DNA of 11,719 bases, taken from assembly GCA_946482385.1 (NCBI GenBank), contig CAMLRI010000019.1, positions 1 to 11,719 on the forward strand, given 5' to 3'. Positions 5,513 through 11,719 of the stretch are shown in pieces. Below the pieces are notes generated by a model, which was not told the origin of the DNA, did no database searches, and worked only from the letters and a program-made list of their open reading frames with translations. Numbering within the stretch: position 1 is the stretch's first letter; each line of letters opens with the position of its first letter. A program made the translations under genes and the position numbers. This DNA comes from an uncultured Cellvibrio sp. (GTDB lineage: Bacteria; Pseudomonadota; Gammaproteobacteria; Pseudomonadales; Cellvibrionaceae).

Positions 5513-5566
5513 AAGGATGCCAGCAAAGCATTTCATTTTAAGACCTACAAACAGGCTGGCATCCTT
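5513..5566. repeat. 12-bp inverted repeat between the GtrB-like and GT-C genes
   Basis: AAGGATGCCAGC (5513-5524) and GCTGGCATCCTT (5555-5566) are perfect complements separated by 30 nt. The gap between the genes is 176 nt and otherwise featureless. There is no T-tract after the second arm, so it is not a standard terminator. It could fold the mRNA as a long hairpin near the next ribosome-binding site, bind a protein, or be a small genomic repeat. Confidence 0.6.
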
Positions 5567-5605
5567 AAAGGGAAATCACTACAGACATTCGCTTTAAGGA
5601 TCGTC

Positions 5606-7435
5606 ATGAAAAACATAAAAAATTACCTTATTACTACGGGCCTATTGGTTGTTTGCTTACTGGTGTTGGCTTGGGTTTCAACCTGGGGAGGAATCCGTAT
5701 TGAATCAACCCAGGCAGCTTTTGCAAATCACGCCTTCAAGCCAGTGAAATTACCCCTATCTACCGATCACATTGGCAACTACCGGGTGAAGGTTACCCTG
5801 ACCGGTATTGAACAGGGCGAGCAGCAAGTACGCATCTATCCCGACGATGAAATCCATGCACTAAGCATCAACGGGCACAATATTTCCCTGGCGGGGATTA
5901 GCCGTGAACAGCGCCGCAACTATAGTGCAGGCTTTGTTATTAGCCTGCCGCACCTCATGCCCGGGCGCGCAAACATCCTGGAGGCATCGTTACACAACTC
6001 GAGCAACCCTGCAGGTTTTAACATAGAGTCGGCAGAACGCGTTCGCATTGATAAACAACTCAGTATATTTTTGCTTTTGGTGGCGATTATTGCGGTGCTG
6101 CGCCGCCACCTTCCCATTACACCAGCCCAAAATATAATTGCTATTTTGGGCATACTTTGCTGTGTCAGTTATCTTGCAGTTACCGACGAAAGAACCCGCA
6201 CTTTCGATGTATTTGAGGGAGGTGGGCATAAAGACTACATCGAATATCTGATTGAACACCGAGCGCTACCCCTACCCGGTGATGGCTGGGAATACCACCA
6301 ACCTCCGCTTTACTACTTGACCGCCGCCCTGGTGAAAGTCGCCGCCGGAGTTGACAGCAACTTACACGGCGAGCTTTGGGGTCAGCTTGTAGCGCTGTTC
6401 TTTTGGACTTGCTTCCTGGTCAGCGGCCTCGCCTGCTTGCGTCAAGCTTTTAAACAGCATCAAACATTGCTACTGCTGGTGAGTTTAAGCCTGGCCCTAT
6501 GGCCGTCGGGGATAATTCACTCCATCCGTATCGGCAATGACTTACCCCTCTATGCTTTTTACAGCCTGTCGTTTTACTACATTTTGCGCTGGTGGGGATC
6601 TCGCCAATCCAAGTGGCTGTTGTGGGCCAGCCTGTGGATGGCAGCTTCGCTGATGACCAAATCCAACGGGCTGGCGGTCGCAGGCATCCTGGGAATATTA
6701 ATGTTGCTCCACCTTTATGGGCTGGTGCGCAAACCTCACCTGCGGCAAACCAACCAACCTGCAATACTGAGAGACGCCGCCCTGGCGGGGGGATTTTTTA
6801 TAGCCGCACTGGCTTTAAATTTTGCCGACAATATCAAACATTATTTGGATGGCACCTCAAAGGATTGGCTGCTGTCCAATGTGAGTGAAATGATTAATCC
6901 CCGCTTGAAGGTTGAAAACACCCTTGCCAATTACCTGATTTTCGATTCGGCCACCTTTATCGAAAAACCCTTTATCAGCACCTGGGACGACGACTACGGG
7001 CGGCAATATTTTTGGAATTTTGTGTGGCGCTCAGCCTTATCGTCCGAGTTTTTCTTTACGGGAAAAACGCTGCAAACCTGGGGCGTCATCAACGGCCTAT
7101 TACTCTTGGCAATGCTAAGCGGGGCAATCATTTTTTACCTGCAAAAGCAGCCCATCACGCCAATTAGCAGCATTAAACGATCGCTATACCGGCAAGCCCC
7201 CTGGGTGATGGCATTAATCTTTCCTTTCATCCTGTTGCTTGCTTACCGTATTAAAGTGCCTTTGTCCTGCAACACCGACTTTCGCTACATTTATCCGGTT
7301 TTAGTGGCAATTCTGTTCTTTGTGGCACAGTCATGGCGCCAATCAAAACAGCAGAACCTGTGGATACCCCGGATACTAACCCTGGGCGCGCCATTGATAG
7401 CACTGAACAGTTTCTGGTGGGTCGCCGCGCTATAA
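5606..7435 (+). CDS. GT-C-type integral membrane glycosyltransferase with N-terminal extracytoplasmic domain
   Basis: This 609-aa polytopic membrane protein probably moves a sugar from a polyprenyl-phosphate carrier to an acceptor on the periplasmic side. Helix 1 (about 7-26) is followed by a roughly 120-residue soluble region (about 30-148) with alternating strand patterns such as NYRVKVTLTG, VRIYPDDEIHALSINGHNIS and ILEASLHNSSNPAGF, which looks like a beta-sandwich. Many further hydrophobic segments follow. The loop at 201-237 carries DVFEGGGHKDYIEYL and WEYHQPPLYYLTA. Acidic residues in the first large outer loop and an H-x-PPLYY motif are typical of GT-C enzymes such as ArnT and the PMT family. 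The start has AAGGA at 5596-5600. It lies after gtrA and gtrB, in the place of the specific transferase gtrC. Acceptor and sugar are unknown. The stop overlaps the convergent MATE gene by 6 nt. Confidence 0.85.
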   Translation: MKNIKNYLITTGLLVVCLLVLAWVSTWGGIRIESTQAAFANHAFKPVKLPLSTDHIGNYRVKVTLTGIEQGEQQVRIYPDDEIHALSINGHNISLAGISREQRRNYSAGFVISLPHLMPGRANILEASLHNSSNPAGFNIESAERVRIDKQLSIFLLLVAIIAVLRRHLPITPAQNIIAILGILCCVSYLAVTDERTRTFDVFEGGGHKDYIEYLIEHRALPLPGDGWEYHQPPLYYLTAALVKVAAGVDSNLHGELWGQLVALFFWTCFLVSGLACLRQAFKQHQTLLLLVSLSLALWPSGIIHSIRIGNDLPLYAFYSLSFYYILRWWGSRQSKWLLWASLWMAASLMTKSNGLAVAGILGILMLLHLYGLVRKPHLRQTNQPAILRDAALAGGFFIAALALNFADNIKHYLDGTSKDWLLSNVSEMINPRLKVENTLANYLIFDSATFIEKPFISTWDDDYGRQYFWNFVWRSALSSEFFFTGKTLQTWGVINGLLLLAMLSGAIIFYLQKQPITPISSIKRSLYRQAPWVMALIFPFILLLAYRIKVPLSCNTDFRYIYPVLVAILFFVAQSWRQSKQQNLWIPRILTLGAPLIALNSFWWVAAL

Positions 7436-8815
7436 GGACTTAACAGGATTTGACTCTGCCTGCTCGCGCGCACTTACACCTTTAAACACCCACTTGCCCT
7501 GTCGCCAGCGCCAGATTTTGATCAGTGCGCGCACCAATTCATCGGCGACAGCGGCAATCAAAATACCGTAGAGCCCCAAGCCTAACGGCAGTGCCAATAT
7601 ATAAGCCAGTGGCACAGAGAAGAGCCAGATGATGCCGATGCTCGATAGCGAAGTGAAAGCGGCATCGCCGGTGCAACGCAGGGCGGCACCCACCACTATA
7701 TTGATAGTGCGAAATGGTTCGGCGAGGAAGCTCCAGAAGAATGCCCATAAACCTATGGCAATAATTTCCGGGTTGCTGCTGAATACCGCCAACACCGGCT
7801 TATGAAACACAAACCACACAAATGCCAATAAGCTGGTGCCGATTAAGGTGTAGCGCAGGGTTTGCTTTAACTGTTTATCCACCAATTCAAATTCGCCGCG
7901 CCCTACCCGCTGGGCAATAATGGCCTCGGTGGCCATGCTCATGGCGATGGAGATCATTAAGCAAAATAAAAAGGTGTTGTAGGCGTAGATTTTGACAGTG
8001 AGCGCAACGTCGCTCACTTCTGCCGCCACCCAATTGAGCACAATCATATAAGCCTGAAATGACATAGGCTCCAGGATTGAGGGCGCCGCTATCATCAATA
8101 CCGGGGTTATCAACACCGTAAAATTTTTGGCGCCTTCGCGGATGGGAATACGGATATGCAATTTCCAATGCACCATGGCCATCACAAACAATAAACCCGC
8201 ACCTGCAGCCACCACACTGGCAATGGCGACCCCGGCCACCCCTGTGGGCGGTATAGAGCCCAGGCCATAAACCGCAATAGCATTGCCGATAATATTCACC
8301 ACAAACACAATGAAATTGCTGTAGGTATTCCACTGGGGTTCGCCGTAAATATTCAGCACGGTTTGGTAGACCACACGCAGGCCCCAGAGCGCCACCATCC
8401 AACCGATAATGGACAAATAAGTGCGCGCATGGGTTTCAATTTCGCTGGTGAGCGACATGGCCGAGGCCACCCAGGGACCGCCCAGGTTAACGGCCAGGGC
8501 AGCAACAAGCGCCAGGACAATAGCAAAAAGGGTGTAGGCTGCAATAGTGGCATTGCCGCGCCCATAGTCGTTGGCACCGATACGCTGGCTGGCGATAGCG
8601 GCACCGGAAAAAGCGCTTACAGTAAGAAACTGATTGGCAACAAACACCAGGGGCGTCACAGCACCGACACCGGCCGCTGCCGCATCGGATACGCGGCTAA
8701 GAAAAAACATATCAATCAGCGGGATGGTATAGATCACCGCCTGATCAAAAAACATGGGGCGGCTCATGCCCCACAATCCCTTGTCGAGCACGCGGCTTTT
8801 GGGGGTAGATGACAT
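7430..8815 (-). CDS. MATE-family multidrug/sodium antiporter
   Basis: This 461-aa inner-membrane protein has about twelve hydrophobic segments in two halves, the MATE architecture. Recognisable stretches are LWGMSRPMFFDQAVIYTIPL, an early IDMFFLSRVS, SGAAIASQRIGANDYGRGN (the family's A.Q..GA...), and the second-half equivalent ATEAIIAQRVGRGEFE. MATE proteins export drugs and cationic compounds using a Na+ or H+ gradient. This subfamily and its substrate cannot be told from sequence alone. The ATG at 8815 has GGAG (8820-8823 on the minus strand). It begins 13 nt after the stop of the large ABC permease, so it is probably the last gene of that operon. Its stop overlaps the convergent gene's stop by 6 nt, and no terminator separates them. 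Confidence 0.92.
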   Translation of the reverse strand: MSSTPKSRVLDKGLWGMSRPMFFDQAVIYTIPLIDMFFLSRVSDAAAAGVGAVTPLVFVANQFLTVSAFSGAAIASQRIGANDYGRGNATIAAYTLFAIVLALVAALAVNLGGPWVASAMSLTSEIETHARTYLSIIGWMVALWGLRVVYQTVLNIYGEPQWNTYSNFIVFVVNIIGNAIAVYGLGSIPPTGVAGVAIASVVAAGAGLLFVMAMVHWKLHIRIPIREGAKNFTVLITPVLMIAAPSILEPMSFQAYMIVLNWVAAEVSDVALTVKIYAYNTFLFCLMISIAMSMATEAIIAQRVGRGEFELVDKQLKQTLRYTLIGTSLLAFVWFVFHKPVLAVFSSNPEIIAIGLWAFFWSFLAEPFRTINIVVGAALRCTGDAAFTSLSSIGIIWLFSVPLAYILALPLGLGLYGILIAAVADELVRALIKIWRWRQGKWVFKGVSAREQAESNPVKSL

Positions 8816-8828
8816 ATAACTCCAGAAA

Positions 8829-11324
8829 TTAATTGGCTTGGCGCAATACCACTGCCGGTGGCGTAGTGACTACCGGACGGCAACCGGCATAGCCTAGCAG
8901 GCAAACCAACACACCGCCCGCCACAGGGGACAACAGCCAATAAACGTAGTGAGGCTGAATGGGGGTTTCCAGCACAAATTTTTGCAGGCTCAATAAGAGT
9001 ATCTCACTGCCCAAAATGGCGATAGCTCCAGCAATAGTCCCCAGGATGGCAAACTCGGCCGCCAAACTGCCCAGCACCAAACGGCGCGGGCTGCCCAGGG
9101 CGCGCAGCAACCCCGCCTCCTGCTTGCGGCTTTCGATGCTGCCCATCACCGCAGCAAATAACACCAGGCAGCCTCCTGCCAGGGTTAGCCATAACACCAG
9201 CAACACACCATCGCTCACCTGGTCGATAATCGCGCGCACCTGGCTGATGATCCTGTCCAGCTCAATCACCAAAACAGTAGGGTGATTGCGCAGCAATTCA
9301 TTGATGACCGATTTTTGTTCTGGCGGCAAATAAATGCTGGTGATATGGGTTGGGGAATAAGCATCCAGCGCGCCAGGTTCGAAAATAAAAAAGAAATTGG
9401 GGCGCATGGAATTCCAATCCAGGCTGCGCAAGCTGGCAATGCGCGCCTCCATCGCCAAACCGCCTAGGGAAAAGCGCAGCTTGTCGCCCAACTGCAAACC
9501 AATTTCTTCCGCCGTTTTAATTTCCACCGATACACCGGGCAGATTATCGGACTGGCGCTGCCAGCTATCCCACCAATCGCCCTGTAGAATTTTATTGTCG
9601 TCCGCCAACTGGGAGGCCCAGGTTAAGTTCAATTCGCGGCGCAAACTGTTGGAAAGATCGCGCTGCGCCTCGGTGGTTTCCACATCGTTAATATGGGTGA
9701 TACGGCCGCGCACCATGGGATAAATAGGCTCGGGGCGCACTTGCTTGGCCACCAGGAGCTGCTGAATTTGCGGTAGTTCTTGCGGCGGGATATTCACCAA
9801 AAAATGGTTGGGCGCATGCTCTGGCACCTGCACACGCCATTCGTTAATTAACGAGGTGCGCACAATGGTCAGGGTAAACAGCAGCATGATGGCCACCGCA
9901 AATACCAAAATCAGCACCAGGCTCTGGCCGCGCCGGCGCAGTAAATTGGCAAACGCCAAGCGCCAAAAACCACCCAGGCGCAAGCCCCAGCGGCGACTGG
10001 CAATTAACAGCAGCCAGGCAGAAACCAAAGCGGCGGCAATTACAACCAAGAGCGCACCGCTAATACTTAACGCCAACTGCAAATCGCGGCTAAACAACAC
10101 CACCAGTAGCACTACCGCCAAGAGCGCCACCAGCGCTTGCAGCCACACCTGGGGCATATTGACTGCCAATTCGCGGCGCAAAATTTTCAGCGGCGGTACA
10201 CCGGGCAAAAACCACAAGGCCGGCAGGGCAAAACACATTAAACAAATCAGGCCGCTGACAAAACTCAACCCATAGGGATAAAAGCCCGCCGCTACTAACC
10301 GCACTTGATAGGCCTGTTGCAAACTAACCGCCACCACACGCTGCAAGCCCTCGCCCAATACCAAACCCAACAGGGATGCCACAGCAGCCAACACCAATAA
10401 TTGACCAAAATAAATGGTGCGGACACGCGCACTACTGGCGCCCAGGCTTTTCATCAGCGCCACCTGATCTGTATGGCGCTCCGCAAATTGACGCGCGGCA
10501 ATGGCGATGGCCACACCGGCCAGCAACACGGCAATCACTGCGGCGAGCAATAAAAACTGTTTGCCGGTTTTAAGGGTGCGCCCTACCCGCCCCTGGGCGG
10601 AATCCAAATCCTGCAGGCGCTGGTGCTGGCTCAATTGCGGCTTTAGCCAATCGACAAATTCCGCCAAACGATTTTGGTTGTCGCTGGCAATTAACCACTG
10701 GTAATCCACCCGGCTGCCCGGCTGCACCACTTGGGTTTTGGCTAAATCAGCAATATTCATCACCAAACGCGCACCCAGCATACTGAATGGGCTGGCGTTA
10801 TCCGGCTCGCGGATTAATACCTGGGTAAGAGTTAATTCGTGCTCGCCCACGGCGAGTTTATCGCCCAGCTGAATATTCAGCAGTGGCAGCAAGCGCGAAT
10901 CCACCCAGGCCTCACCCACGGCGGGAATTGCGCTGGCTATGTGGATATCCTCGGCCTTAACTGCAAAGGGCACCTGGCTGATTTCAAATTGGCCGCGCAG
11001 CGGGTAGCCATCGCCCACCGCTTTTACCGAGGCCAAATGCATTTCATCGCCGGCGAATACCATGGACGAAAACAGCACTGCCTGGGTGTGTTTAACTTTT
11101 TGCTCTGCTGCGGCGGTTTCCCATTCCGGCGGATGCGGTTGGGAGCCGCGCACCACATAGTCGGCCCCCAGCACGCTGTTGCTTTGCATCACCAGGGTGG
11201 ATTCCAGGCGATCAGTAAAAATAGCAATGCCGCTCAACACCGCCACCGCCAATACCAGCGATAAGCCCAGCAGTTTTAATTCACCACTGCGCCAATTGCG
11301 GCGCAAAAGTTGTATCGCCAGCAT
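8829..11324 (-). CDS. ybbP: YbbP-like FtsX-family ABC transporter permease
   Basis: This 831-aa permease closely follows E. coli YbbP (about 804 aa). It has an N-terminal helix (about 17-36) and a large periplasmic domain containing DNASPFSMLGARLVMNIADL and VVQPGSRVDYQW. A first FtsX domain begins near 255 and includes DQVALMKSLGASSARVR. Further helices lie to about 492, then a second soluble domain with RELNLTWASQ and SLRSLDWNSMRPNFFFIFEP, and a C-terminal FtsX domain (about 706-831, LLRALGSPRRLVLG). The ten helices around two extracytoplasmic domains mark a MacB/LolCE-like mechanotransmission transporter. The substrate is unknown, though lipids, lipoproteins or other envelope components are typical. 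The ATG at 11324 follows the ATPase stop by 3 nt with GGGAG nearby, so the two are cotranscribed. The MATE gene follows 13 nt after its stop. Confidence 0.92.
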   Translation of the reverse strand: MLAIQLLRRNWRSGELKLLGLSLVLAVAVLSGIAIFTDRLESTLVMQSNSVLGADYVVRGSQPHPPEWETAAAEQKVKHTQAVLFSSMVFAGDEMHLASVKAVGDGYPLRGQFEISQVPFAVKAEDIHIASAIPAVGEAWVDSRLLPLLNIQLGDKLAVGEHELTLTQVLIREPDNASPFSMLGARLVMNIADLAKTQVVQPGSRVDYQWLIASDNQNRLAEFVDWLKPQLSQHQRLQDLDSAQGRVGRTLKTGKQFLLLAAVIAVLLAGVAIAIAARQFAERHTDQVALMKSLGASSARVRTIYFGQLLVLAAVASLLGLVLGEGLQRVVAVSLQQAYQVRLVAAGFYPYGLSFVSGLICLMCFALPALWFLPGVPPLKILRRELAVNMPQVWLQALVALLAVVLLVVLFSRDLQLALSISGALLVVIAAALVSAWLLLIASRRWGLRLGGFWRLAFANLLRRRGQSLVLILVFAVAIMLLFTLTIVRTSLINEWRVQVPEHAPNHFLVNIPPQELPQIQQLLVAKQVRPEPIYPMVRGRITHINDVETTEAQRDLSNSLRRELNLTWASQLADDNKILQGDWWDSWQRQSDNLPGVSVEIKTAEEIGLQLGDKLRFSLGGLAMEARIASLRSLDWNSMRPNFFFIFEPGALDAYSPTHITSIYLPPEQKSVINELLRNHPTVLVIELDRIISQVRAIIDQVSDGVLLVLWLTLAGGCLVLFAAVMGSIESRKQEAGLLRALGSPRRLVLGSLAAEFAILGTIAGAIAILGSEILLLSLQKFVLETPIQPHYVYWLLSPVAGGVLVCLLGYAGCRPVVTTPPAVVLRQAN

Positions 11325-11327
11325 GAA

Positions 11328-11719
11328 TTACTCCCGCCCCGACAGCAGCGCGCCCGCCGCCAATTCGACACGGCGTTGGCAGCGCGCCGCCAACCGCTCT
11401 TCGTGGGTGATCAGAATTAAGGTAGTGCCCTGCGCCTGGTTGAGTTCGAACAGCAGGTCGATAATGCGCGCACCTGTAGCGCTATCGAGATTGCCCGTGG
11501 GTTCGTCGGCAAATAAAATTCGCGGCTGGCTGGCAAAGGCGCGGGCAATGGCCACACGCTGCTGCTCGCCGCCGGAAAGTTGTTGCGGGTAATGGTTTAA
11601 ACGCGCGCTCAAGCCCACCCGCGCCAAAAATTCCGCTGCCAGATTTTTTGCATTTTTGTCGCCGCGTAATTCCAGCGGCAACATCACATTTTCCAGCGCA
11701 GTTAAGCCCGGCAATAATT
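11328..11719 (-). CDS. ybbA: YbbA/LolD-like ABC transporter ATPase (5' part outside the window)
   Basis: The frame is open to the window edge, so the N-terminal part with the Walker A motif is missing. The visible 130 codons include LPGLTALENVMLPLEL (the Q-loop side), the ABC signature LSGGEQQRVAIARA, Walker B and D-loop ILFADEPTGNLD, and the H-loop LITHEERLA. This is the MacB/LolD/YbbA branch, whose partners are FtsX-type permeases; the permease begins 3 nt downstream. The protein would drive the YbbP-like permease by ATP hydrolysis in the cytoplasm. A TTG at 11714 could be mistaken for a start, but the reading frame continues upstream with family-like residues and the domain would lack Walker A. 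Confidence 0.93.
   Translation of the reverse strand, partial: LLPGLTALENVMLPLELRGDKNAKNLAAEFLARVGLSARLNHYPQQLSGGEQQRVAIARAFASQPRILFADEPTGNLDSATGARIIDLLFELNQAQGTTLILITHEERLAARCQRRVELAAGALLSGRE

Noticed and set aside
10839..11264. 141-aa plus-strand frame opposite the YbbP-like permease
   Set aside because: It lies wholly within a strongly supported 831-aa gene on the other strand.
11328..11714. TTG at 11714 as the start of a short 128-aa ATPase
   Set aside because: The protein would lack Walker A, and the frame continues to the window edge. It is a truncated view of a normal ATPase.

Overview
The window reads as chromosomal DNA of a gammaproteobacterium. The gene content (purMN followed by a DUF3108 gene, a SlyD-type isomerase with a His tail, a Pseudomonas-type dCTP deaminase, YbbAP-type ABC transporter genes) and the moderate GC content suggest the Pseudomonas/Cellvibrio side of the class. 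I cannot fix the genus without a database search. I see no phage genes, transposases, CRISPR arrays, tRNAs or rRNAs.

Left part, bases 1 to about 2160, plus strand. The end of purM is followed 3 nt later by purN, so this is a purine-synthesis operon. Next come an exported DUF3108 protein and a SlyD-like FKBP isomerase. A strong hairpin with a perfect 17-bp stem closes this block. It is A-rich on one side and T-rich on the other, so it also terminates the block arriving from the right.

Bases 2172 to 3392, minus strand. A MerR-family regulator without C-terminal cysteines is followed by dcd (dCTP deaminase) and then by a 61-aa protein with a CX4H...CXXC pattern that begins 6 nt after the dcd stop.

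Bases 3393 to 3703 are a 311-nt AT-rich non-coding stretch with four separate inverted repeats and two TTGTTACA copies. It lies between the MerR gene and a His/Cys-rich 75-aa protein of unknown function (3704-3931).

Bases 4078 to 7435, plus strand, hold a three-gene membrane glycosylation cassette. It consists of a GtrA-like small membrane protein, a GtrB/DPM1-like glycosyltransferase that overlaps it by ATGA, and, after a 176-nt gap containing a 12-bp inverted repeat, a 609-aa GT-C-type membrane glycosyltransferase. The likely logic is that GtrB charges polyprenyl phosphate with a sugar in the cytoplasm, GtrA helps flip it, and the large protein transfers the sugar to an acceptor on the periplasmic side. 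This resembles gtrABC of O-antigen modification, but the acceptor is unknown.

Bases 7430 to the end, minus strand, appear to be one tightly packed operon. It runs from an ABC ATPase of the LolD/YbbA type (cut by the window edge) to an 831-aa FtsX-type permease resembling YbbP, then to a MATE-family multidrug exporter. The MATE gene overlaps the end of the convergent GT-C gene by 6 nt.

Most of the window is ordinary housekeeping. The parts most worth a second look are the glycosylation cassette with its unusual N-terminal domain, the palindrome-rich leader at 3434-3660, and the two small metal-binding-like proteins. I did not find clear evidence of an entirely new system.
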